From assembly GCA_950295325.1 (NCBI GenBank), contig OX485804.1, forward strand, positions 27,468,001-27,532,000: a stretch of DNA of 64,000 nt, given 5' to 3'. The position numbers and the translations under genes are program-made. This document shows positions 24,783 through 33,731 of the stretch, one piece after another; position 1 is the first letter of the stretch, and each line of letters begins with the position of its first letter. The DNA is from Polytrichum commune. Lineage: Eukaryota > Streptophyta > Polytrichopsida > Polytrichales > Polytrichaceae. The notes below the pieces were generated by a model. It worked only from the letters and a program-made list of their open reading frames with translations. It was not told the DNA's origin and searched no databases.

Positions 24783-25826
24783 ATGCTGTTTCTATATCCC
24801 CATTCCTTCATGCCTCCAATTCCAGGGTTGGGGTTCACAGCTCCCGCCCATGGTACTCCTAGCGCCACGGTCGATCTCACAGAAGGATCCCAAAAACGAA
24901 GCCCCCAAGAATCCGTCACGGACCACACCAAATCCAACAAGAAACGGAGAGGTCCTCAGAAAAGAACGGAAATTGTCGAATTGGACGACGCCAAAGAGGA
25001 TGTGGACCTCTTGAAGAATGCTAGCCACTGGAACGACCACTGGGCGATTCAACTCATTTCAATATGGGGGGAAATGCAAAACATTTTCAGTGCACCACCA
25101 AAGCAAGGTGAGCCTCTGTCTCTTCTTTTTTTTTTTTTTTTTTTTTTGGTGGGTTCATGTTATCGAATGCCCGCCAAGAAAGTGGAAACAGGGCTGCAGG
25201 CAACTGCAGCTTGTGAATACCGGGCATCAGGGCTGCAGCTTGTGAGTGGGCTGCAGTTGTTCGAAGCTTGGTTACACTGCAGCTGGGCTGCAACAGTTGC
25301 TCGCAGCCTGGCTGCTGAATTTTTTTTTTCAAATTGAATTCTGCATTCTGGTGTTAAATGTTGGCTGTGCACTGCAAAGTGTGACTATTGGGCCTCCTCG
25401 TTGCATTTTTGTCCGATGTTTTTTTTTTTGTTTTTTTAAATATTTTTTACTCGATGTTGGTCGTATGCGTAAACTTCTTTGAAGTCACATCGCATTCGCC
25501 AAATACTCTTTGGTGTTGTGCATTTTACGATTTTTGAGTGCGATTTGCAACGATGTGCAAGTGTGGACAATTGGTCCCGGTTGCACACAAAATCTGTGTC
25601 TCTTTGTCCGGATTTCACAAAAGATAGCGAAGCTTGCAGGAAGAAATGGAGTGCCATCTACAATGACTATAAAGAAGACAAATCCTTGAATATGAGGTCT
25701 GAATCCCAACGATCCGAGAAATGCCGTTGGTATCAACTTGTGGACGAGTTCATGTCAGACATGACACATATTGTTTCACATGCGCATGCGAGCGCAACGA
25801 ATCCAGATGGCCCGAAGTCCATAAGC
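24783..25826 (+). pseudogene. PIF/Harbinger ORF1 (SANT/Myb-like), left part, cut by the Ty3 insertion
   Basis: Exon 1 (24783 to about 25107) has a Lys/Arg-rich region with 'KSNKKRRGPQKR', an acidic stretch, and 'NASHWNDHWAIQLISIWGEM', the start of a SANT/Myb-like fold. A GTGAGC donor follows. The second exon (about 25540-25826) carries 'SEACRKKWSAIYNDYKEDK' and 'KCRWYQLVDEFM', the rest of the trihelix/Myb-SANT-like domain that PIF/Harbinger elements encode as ORF1 and use with the transposase for DNA binding. The frame runs to 'KSIS' and is then interrupted by the LTR starting at 25827. It resumes at 35688 in the same frame. I could not settle the 3' splice site. ORF1 family confidence is good; start codon uncertain. 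Confidence 0.75.
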
Positions 25827-26265
25827 TGTCGTGTAAATAACGATCGTGTATCACTGCAGCTCGAGTACCAACCACCACTAACAAACAACACTAAAACATA
25901 GCAAAGTCACACATAAACAAAACACCTCGACAAAGAAGGAAGGGAGTAGAACACTCATAAAAGCTCTAATTTCTCTCCAAATGCACACAACTAGTCAAGC
26001 TATCTCTCACTCCACCAAGGGAGAATCCAAGAATGTAAGTAGGGGAAGAAGAACTTAAGATTTATTGCAAAATCATGCAATCTACACCTCAAACAAGCTA
26101 TCTCCACACACTAACTCACAAGACTTGACTTGGCAAGAATGCCAAGCCAAGGAGGAGGCTCCTCACTTAGGAGCCTTTCTCTTCACATCTAGATTCATCC
26201 ATCCAAATCTAGATGGATGAAACCCAACGGATAAGGTGCGGCCGTCGACGCCGCATACCGTGACA
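25827..26265 (-). repeat. 3' LTR (left copy): 106-bp block plus 331-bp block
   Basis: Consists of a 106-bp block X1 (25827-25932; ends TGTCG...CGACA) and a block B (25935-26265) that is shared with 35357-35687. B ends CCGTGACA. The left copy of B is followed by GC and a second copy of X (26268-26373), so the LTR structure is not simple. Confidence 0.75.
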
Positions 26266-26267
26266 GC

Positions 26268-26373
26268 TGTCGTGTAAATAACGATCGTGTGTCACTGCAG
26301 CTCGAGTACCAACCACCACTAACAAACAACACTAAAACATGGCAAAGTCACACATAAACAACACACCTCGACA
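26268..26373 (-). repeat. Second copy of the 106-bp block (X2) next to the PPT
   Basis: Same length as X1 with about three mismatches. On the minus strand it starts TGTCGAGGTG immediately after the polypurine tract, which is where an LTR is expected to start. It is absent from the right-hand LTR. X has TG...CA ends of its own. Confidence 0.8.
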
Positions 26374-26385
26374 TGCCTCCCCTCA
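26374..26385 (-). promoter_or_regulatory. Polypurine tract
   Basis: On the minus strand TGAGGGGAGGCA directly precedes TGTCGAGG. This is the usual position and composition of the plus-strand primer of an LTR retrotransposon. Confidence 0.75.
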
Positions 26386-26656
26386 GCTGACTATGGAGTC
26401 CCGCCAAGCAGCTAGGACCAATGCCAATCTAAAGGGCATGGATAATGAAAGATTGCTCCGCAACTAACTAGTGTGGTAAACGTTATTCCAAGGAACTGTA
26501 GGCTGGGTGCAATGTGAGCCCCATCCTTAATCGCCTCTGATGTTTGGCCATCAGATCCCAAAGAATTAAATCCACCGCCTCATGTTGATTGCGTCTCTAA
26601 GCCATAACTCCTCATTTTCCATTTGGGCAGACACAAGATGATGAAACCACACAGGA

Positions 26657-28360
26657 TCATTGAGTACGATTGGTGGAAGCACCAAGTACCGAAGATCCTC
26701 GACAGCGAGGACAACTCCACTGTCCAGATGGTAGAGAAGTCAAGGGTGGCCGCAAGTATGCCATGTGCCAACCGCGTTGACATTGATCACACAAGAGCAT
26801 AGTAGCAGCTCCTTTCTTCTCTCCACACACAAAACATGGAAGACCCTCTGGCACGACGGCCAGTTCAGGATGAACTGTACCCTCAATAGGTAGATGACAT
26901 GGGGCACAGTTTTTGGAATGTTCGCGACATTGCCTGCCATCCTTGCCTTCCAACAACAACAAACCACTCGGCAACACCTCCTTCACCCGAAGGATAGTGT
27001 GCCCCGCCCTGACATCCAATGTCGTAGGCGCCTCACGTTGGAGATAGACATAATCCCCTTGCCGAAATCTCCGCAACTGAGGTCGGTAAGCACCACTACG
27101 AATGCGTGCATAACGCAATGTGTCACAGTGCTGAGCAATGGACAAATTCTCCATGGCCATAGGCATGGCCCTTTGGAAGAATTGAGCCCGCTCCTGCAAA
27201 CACTCTGCCCAAAAATCTGGGTTATCCAAGTTCACAACAGGAGCTAGTTTTTCCCGAATAGAACTCGGGAGTATAGGCTCACGTCCATACAATAATTGAT
27301 ACGGGCTGTAGGATGCCAGAGAGGCCTGCCTATTAAATCGATAGCCCATAGCAATCCATGGCAACATAAGATCCCAATCCCGGTGGCTTCCCCGAAGTAA
27401 TCCATACTTCCTCAAGCCACGCTTGGTTGTCTGAACAACCCGTTCAGCCAAGCCATCTGCCTCCGGATGATCCCGAGAGGTGGTGCGGTGATCTATGAGA
27501 GCCTTCGTGCACAACTCCTCAAAAGCACCAAGGAACTCCCTCCCTTGGTCCGTCAACACCTCAGCTGGTGCTCCAAAACGTGCTAACACACGATCCAAAA
27601 AATCGGCCGCGGCCAACTCTGCAGATTTCTGGGGTAGAGCAACAAGCTCAATCCACTTGCTAAAATGCTCCACCATCACCAAAACGTATTTTGCTCCACG
27701 TGGTGTAACCACCAACGGCCCTGCAAAGTCCAGCGACCAACGGTAGCCTAATCTCATGATAGGTAAGGGTTGTAACTGAGGTGATAAGGTGTTAAAGCTA
27801 GACCTGACCCGGTTACAAACTTCACACCTCCCGACATATGCAGCCACCTGCTGATACATGCCAGTCCACCAATATTGGCCACGCAACATCGAATGTGTCC
27901 TGCGTATGCCAAAATGGCCAAGTTCCTCGTGCATTTGTCGCACCAAGGAGGCCCTCTGATCCGGCCTAGGAACAATACGCCTTGTCCCATCCGGCCACAA
28001 TCGAAATAACAAACCGTTCTCCCAACGGAACCTTGTTATCCGATGTCCAATCCTATTCCTTTCCATTGCCGAAATAGACAAAGGAAAGGTACCCTGTTGA
28101 AGCTTTTGCAATACGGGAAGGTCCTCCCATATATCCGCAATAGCTTGAGGCCGATCAGTCTCATCATCCGAGCCCTGTATCGGAATCTCAACAGATGAAC
28201 CAGAAAATAAAGTGAGGTAGGCAGCCGCGTGCCAACCTGGAACCGCCTCTCGATCACAATCTCCATGCCACCTGGCCCCGGTCAAGTCCTCTTCCGAAGG
28301 ACTTGGATTGCGTGAGAGTCCATCTGCATCCATGTTGGTAATCCCAGCACGGTGTACCAC
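26657..28360 (-). pseudogene. Integrase with C-terminal PHD finger (end of pol)
   Basis: Open over 567 codons but without its own start; it is the 3' end of pol, separated from RNase H by a frameshift near 28385 and a TAG at 28376. Residues 144-182 hold the zinc-binding HHCC motif (H144, H149, C179, C182). The catalytic triad is D211 ('WSLDFAGP'), D271 ('LTDQG') and E306 ('DGLAERV'), with the D,D-35-E spacing. After a linker, residues 509-553 form a PHD finger: C509, C512, C524, C527, H532, then Tyr535 where Cys is expected, C550 and C553, with 'MLLCDQC', 'GWHM', 'RPPL' and 'PSGQWSCPRC'. Chromoviruses carry a chromodomain at this place; PHD fingers read histone H3 tails, so an integration-targeting role is inferred. 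The Cys-to-Tyr change (TGC to TAC type) probably ruins the finger in this copy. Confidence 0.9.
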
Positions 28361-29286
28361 CTCAAAGTCATACTCCTAGAGCAACAAAGCTTGCCAGTAA
28401 GCTTATCCGACTCCATGAGCCACCGTAACGGCTGATGGTCAGTCACCAAAGTAAAGTGTTGACCATAAAGATATGGCCGGAAATGGGCAATAGCCCACAC
28501 CGCCGCCAATGCTTCTCCCTCATAGGACGAATAATTAGCCTCCGCTGTGTTGTTGCTTCGCGACGCGTAAGCAACAACATACTCCCGGCCAACGTCATCT
28601 TTCTGGGTAAGAACTGCTCCCAAACCCAATGAGCTCCAGTCTGTATGCAACTGGAAAGATTTGGAGACATCTGGACGTCGAAGCATTGGAGCCGTACCCA
28701 GTTTCTGCTTCAATGTCTCAAATGCCTGTTGCTGCTCACGACCCCAAGTCCAAGGTTGGTCTTTGCTCGTGAGAATGGTGAGCGGCTTGGCAATCAAGCT
28801 AAAGTTCTTGACGAATCGCCGATAGTAATTCGCCAAGCCCCAAAAAGCACGAAGTCTCGGCACATCTACCGGTGCCGGAATCTTCTGCAATGCATCCACC
28901 TTAGCTTGTTGTACCCCAAGACCTCCTGGAACAATCATATGCCCCAAATATGCCAACCGGTTATGGAAAAACTTGCACTTGCCGTGATGCAAGCGTAATC
29001 CCCACCGCTGCAACCGTTCAAAAACGGCTTGCAGATGCCTCACATGCTCCTGTGGTGTTGTGCTGAAGATGATCACATTGTCTATGTAACACCGAGCAAA
29101 GGGCAAGCCAGAGAGAACCTGATCCATCACCCGCTGAAACTCAGCGGGTGCATTCTTCATGCCAAATGGAAGAAACTTCCAATGATAAAGTTGATCTTTC
29201 CCATCTTGATCAACTCCCCAAAATGCGGTCTTCACCCAATCTCCCGTAAGTAATGGAAGTTGGTGATATCCGGATCTCAAGTCCAA
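28282..29286 (-). pseudogene. Reverse transcriptase (C part) and RNase H
   Basis: 334 codons continuing the RT of 29277-29777 in another frame. Visible RT motifs are 'DLRSGYHQ', 'PFGMKNAPAEFQ' and the active-site motif, here YIDN (residues 67-70) instead of YIDD. The second catalytic Asp is lost by a GAC to AAC type change. The RNase H part follows, with 'LHTDWSSLGLGAVL', 'SYEGEALAAVWA' and 'VTDHQPLRWLM'. There is no ATG; the start is defined by the frameshift. The frame goes wrong again near 28385. Confidence 0.9.
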
Positions 29287-29777
29287 GTTGCTAAAGACCG
29301 AGAAAATCCGATGGCATCGAACAACTCCTCCGGGATCGGCATGGGATACCGATCCGACTTGGTCTTCCGATTAACTGGACGGTAATTCCCACACATCCGT
29401 TTCTCCGTCCAATTGCCAAAGATATCCTTCTTCGATGGCATAACCGTAGCACAAGCATACTCCCCGTTGGAAAGTTCGATTAGCCCTGCTGCCAAGAGCT
29501 CTCGGCAACGAGCCTGAACGCCAATCCGCTCGGAAACATTGAGCCTGTAAGGTCTCCGAAAAATGGGATGGTCGTCCTCCAACTGAATGTGGATGAGTTT
29601 TCCTTTATAACCTTCAAGATCCTGAAGGCTAAAAGCAAAACATCTACGGTACGAGCGAATAAATGCTCGTACCTTCTGTGCCTCAGCACCAGTGAGACGA
29701 GGGCCTAATTCAAGTGGCCAATCATCAAACTCTATAGTCTCCCTCTCCACCAAAGGAGAACCACCTGATGCTGGCAC
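29277..29777 (-). pseudogene. Reverse transcriptase, N-terminal part
   Basis: 166 codons with the segment leading into Ty3-type RT: 'DDHPIFRRPYRLNVSE', 'LLAAGLIELSNGEYA', 'MPSKKDIFGNW', 'RMCGNYRPVNRKT' and 'DRYPMPIPEELFDAIG'. It ends at a frameshift near 29287, after which RT resumes in the frame of 28282-29286. Upstream it is in frame with the preceding segment except for a TAG at 29790-29792. Confidence 0.88.
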
Positions 29778-29789
29778 AGACTCTAATTG

Positions 29790-30272
29790 CTAATGAGAGG
29801 AGGGGGCATTAACCATGCCCCCAGTCTCGGTACTAGTACTAGAGTCTGACATTTCTTCATCACCACCAATATGTGATGATGAAGCCACCACCGGAGGCGA
29901 AGAAACCGAAGCAATGTAAAAATGTTGAGCTCGAAGCTCCTCCATCACATGCTGCTCGAATTGAAAAATTCGTTCGGCTTCTCCAACCATGGCGTGAATT
30001 CCCTCCTCCATGGGTGTGGACCGCTGTGCCCCCTGACCAGAGTCCTCTGCCCCTAGAGATAACCATTGGTCACCACGATGCCTTTGCAATGAAAGGCATA
30101 AAGCAACAGTCCACACCATAGTATGAAGATCCATAGCTTGGCCCAACACGAAGCGTCGTTGGCCTTCAGAAAGGCCGGGGGCTGCGGTGGTGCCAGTGCG
30201 GAATCCCATGGCATGTTCCCGTTCGTCAGCCAATGGTTCGGTGTGGGTTTTGGTGTGAACATCCCACACCAT
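29790..30272 (-). pseudogene. Methyltransferase motifs IX-X and linker to RT
   Basis: 160 codons in the frame entered after a single-base shift near 30260. The first ~70 residues look like the C-terminal end of a DNMT3-type catalytic domain: 'EREHAMGFRTG' stands where the motif IX region (M-E-x-x-x-G-F-P type) is expected, and 'RRFVLGQAMDLHTMVWTVAL' fits motif X (R-x-x-x-L-G-x-(S/A)). The remainder is a Ser- and Glu-rich linker ending 'SSTSTETGGMVNAPSSH' at a TAG. The next codons continue in frame into RT, so the TAG probably replaced a sense codon of a continuous polyprotein. Confidence 0.75.
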
Positions 30273-31473
30273 ACCCGACCCCCTTATCTAGGAAAGCGAA
30301 TGACTGTGGAAACGTCATAAATGTGGGAAAGGCCCGCCGTGGTGCCCCCATTTTGTTGACCAATGCCAACGGGGGTAAATCATCTCGAACAACCGGCAAA
30401 GAAGTCCGGTTTGGATCCAAGATGTCATCCACCTTTTGATCAAAAGGTGGAGGCACTGCAGAAAATGTTGTAGCTAAAGTAGATGACGGTGCGAGGTTGG
30501 TCCAAATCCACCGAGGCCGGTGGGCATAAGAACCAATGCTCGCGGCATCCACAAAAATGGGATCTCCAAGGTGTTGACGAACATAATAATCGCCTTCCAA
30601 CACCTTGTCCCGAGAGTCTCCCAACAAAGGTACATTCTCGCAAATATACCCTGGAGGGAAAGGTTGGTGGGAATACCACCAGTGCATAAGCCGGAGGAGG
30701 TCCCAGAAAAGGCTAGACTTGGGATCCTCTAAACCTCGGCCTGCTCCAGCACGTGAGTGGCCTTGGCATGGCCATCCCGCAATCACCATATCCACCGGGC
30801 CCAAGTGTCGTAAGTCGGCCTCACTGATGAGTGTAACATCACGAAGGAGACGTGAAAAACACCCATGAATGGCAGTTGGGTGTAACTGCTGGGGGTACAA
30901 TACCATCAACTGGTGAAGATGGTGACGAACCACACGGGTGGACACTGGAGAGTTGTCCACATAGACATACCGTCTGACCGTGAGGCCAACCTCCAATACG
31001 GCCGCTAAGCCTGTGCCGATGCCCCCAAACAGTTCCATCAAAGTAATCCCCGCGTCTGACGGCTGCCATAAAATGGGATGTGCCAATGCCGAGAGGACAC
31101 CCGGTATGACCGGTGTCCTAGGAGTGAGAGAATGAACAATATCCTCGCACCTTCGAAATAGCTCGGCGGAATCACGCCAAGGAGGAAGGGGATCCTTGGG
31201 ATGGTGCACCAATGCACCATTAGGTGCCATATTCCGTTGATCGTCTGTACTCCCCATGAATGCCAATGACTCCTCCAACAATGCGGAACCATAAGGCAAT
31301 GTGTCCACCATAGCACCACATCCAAAAACCATAGATAATGGTGCTATGGTCGCGGCCGCCGCGAAAGCCACGGGAATAAGTTCCCTGCGGCCATCCCCAG
31401 CCGACCAACCTGGTCGAATCCACGCCTCCTCAGTGCAGTTGTCCAAACCAAAACCAAGAGGGTAAAGTGCTTG
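30226..31473 (-). pseudogene. C5-cytosine DNA methyltransferase domain inside the Ty3 polyprotein
   Basis: A 406-codon frame (first Met at 31446) in frame with the protease upstream, separated from it only by a TAG at 31474-31476. Numbering from that Met: motif I 'MELFGGIGTG' at 137-146 (AdoMet binding), motif IV 'AGWPCQGHSR' at 223-232 with catalytic Cys227, motif VI 'CENVPL' at 269-274, motif VIII 'YAHRPRWIW' at 307-315. 'FPTFMTFP' near 373 begins the region leading to motifs IX-X, which continue in another frame (29790-30272). The unrearranged I-IV-VI-VIII-IX-X order with a short target-recognition stretch, and 'GPVDMVIAG' before PC, point to DNMT3-like rather than DRM or MET1. Such enzymes transfer a methyl group from AdoMet to cytosine C5. 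About 100 unrecognised residues precede motif I. Confidence 0.92.
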
Positions 31474-31983
31474 CTAACCAACTAAAATGTCATAGTTGGT
31501 CGCATCCGTCACCGCACACCTAAGAAGAAGAGGTGCGGGTGAATCTCTAGGCTTCACTCGGAAGCTAAGCTGTAATGGCTCTCGAGTATAACCCATGGCC
31601 CGCTCCACGTGACCAATGGATGTGACAATGGTAAATGGACAGGGAGCCAAATCCTCGGCCGTCAACCTCAACTCTTGGGCAAGCCTCTTGCCGATCATAA
31701 CTGGTTGTGCCCCTGAATCCATCATCACACAACGGGGAGCAACCCGAGTAGCATTGCTCCCAGTGCGACTGACCACCAAAATTCTGGTATCATTCACCAT
31801 ACGCACAACGCCGGGTCGAATACCGCAGCGCTCGCGGACAGGTCTAGCAGCGACATCAGACAGATAGGTTGCACCCGCGGATACTGGTGAGTCATAAGAC
31901 GTGGTCGGTGTCTTGTCATCTGAGGCGTGTGCGTCAAAAGACGCAATGGTCTGCCGCAAGTCTCGCTTGCCGTTTGGCCACAT
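31474..31983 (-). pseudogene. Retrotransposon aspartic protease
   Basis: 169 codons with the pepsin-like retroviral-type active site 'VMMDSGAQPVM' (D89-S90-G91) and a downstream 'TNYDILVG' close. It overlaps the end of the gag frame by 50 bases in a +1 relation around 'GTCTTTTGAC' (near 31937), which may be a decay indel or a frameshift signal. It ends in TAG (31474-31476), after which the same frame continues 'QALYPLGFG' into the methyltransferase segment. Confidence 0.85.
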
Positions 31984-33731
31984 CCTCAGGATCTTCAGAA
32001 GCAGGGATGTCCGTAGTGGCTTGAGCCACGGTCAGAGAAGGTAAGGATGCCTTCCCTTCCAAAATCCTACCTGCTAAGTGAAAAACCTTAGCAGGTTGGA
32101 ACTCTGGCGATGACCATTCCATGGCCGTGAACAAAGGTGTGTGCAACACCTTGGATGCCAACGTGTGTGCCACATCAGTCGCTGAATGTGAAACCTCATC
32201 GTTCGGATGACGACCACTGACAGATTGGACGGCATCGGCCAATCCAAAAGATAATGGTAGTCGTGCCTGACCAATTTGGTCCGCGGGCGCATTGTCCCAA
32301 GCTTGCGAGCTTGCCACATATTCATTTGTAGTCGAAGGTATGGATTGTGACACGGCTTGAGCACGTGTCATGGCCGCGGAACTCACCACCTCGCCCGAGG
32401 CTCCGAACATATAGTAATCCGGAGTGGAAGAACTAGCCTGAGCTCCGGAGGAAGACGGTGAGGCCAAGATTTGGCCGGATGACGCCAAGCTTTTGAACTT
32501 CTCCTCCATGGCTCCAATCTGCTTTGGTAACTGATTACCCGTCGTCCCCTTCGCCGAGCCCTTAGCGGGAACAAATGGTTTCCGCTTCGGAGTAGTGACG
32601 GTCTGGGCTTGCCTTTGCTTTGAAGGACAGTCCTTCTTAGCGTGGCCGACCTGCCCACAAGACCAACAATACATGGTCTTGTCTACCTCGGCCTCCGCCA
32701 ATCCCGCAGCCGCAACCGGAACCGCAATCAGTGGCATCGTGCTGACATAATGCACGATCACACTGCTCCACCACGGCGAATGTCTCTGCGAGTGTCGCTC
32801 GACCACCAAACTCCATGATGATCCTGGGTAACGCCAAGTCAATGAGACGTTTGTCAATCTTTGACAAAAACACCTTCACCAACTGACTTTCCGCGAACAC
32901 ACCTCCAGATTCTCTGGCAAACCTCGCCAACCTCGTATACATGGTACGAGGTGTATCGTCCTTCTCCCGTCTGAAATCTTGTATCCGCTGCATCTGGTCA
33001 CGACGGAAGCCTCCGTACTCCCCCTGTAGATGTAGCTCAAATACCCGCAATGGCTCAAACTCTTGCGGAGCCCCTAAAGAGGCTAAAACCGCTTGGGTGG
33101 CCATGGCATAACGCGATAGTGGAAGAACTGGGCTCGACGTACTCACCGCAGTGGGAGCAGGACCCGTAGCCCTCGGCTCACCAGGAGGAGCTCCCTCCAC
33201 ATCCACCACATAACCTCCCTCCGGTACCTCTGTCTTGACATCTGGAACGGCCATGAAATTGGAAGCTGCGCCTCCCTTCAATGCGGATACCAACTCAACC
33301 CGAGTCTCCCAGTACCGCTCCACCTGGCGCAGCTCCATCCAATGAGCCTCCGTCCACTGCTCATAAGTTTGGAGAGCTTCATGCTCCAAATGCTGAGGCA
33401 GAAGCTCAAACGCATACCAATCGTTAAAATTGGTATTGCGTTGGCGTTTCTCTCGCATCCACGTACGAAACCGGATTTTCCAGTCTTGCAGAGAAATGGT
33501 CCCTGCTCGACCGGAAAACCGGTCCCGTATCCCTCCCCTAGTCTCCTCCTCCATGTCGTCAAAGGTTCCCACCCACAGGACGTGAGACCGAGTGATAGTC
33601 CCCCACGCCGAAGTAGGCTGAAAAGCCTCATTGGGTGCTACCACTGGTTCAACGTCCGAGAGGTCCGAGAGATGACCTTCCGATGCTCCTGGGGACGGAG
33701 AACGATAATGCTGAGTACGAGTTGTAACCAT
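31934..33731 (-). pseudogene. Gag with CCHC zinc knuckle (frameshifted)
   Basis: Starts at ATG 33731. The first frame (33731-32637) is a Ty3-type gag: basic start 'MVTTRTQHYRSPSP', then 'LQDWKIRFRTWM', 'LRVFELHLQGEYGG' and 'VEQCDRALCQ'. A frameshift near 32735 moves the gene to the frame of 32857-31934, which carries the knuckle 'CWSCGQVGHAKKDC' (C-x2-C-x4-H-x4-C). A Ser/Pro/Lys-rich tail follows and stops at 31934 in an overlap with the protease. Gag packages the RNA into virus-like particles. Confidence 0.88.
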
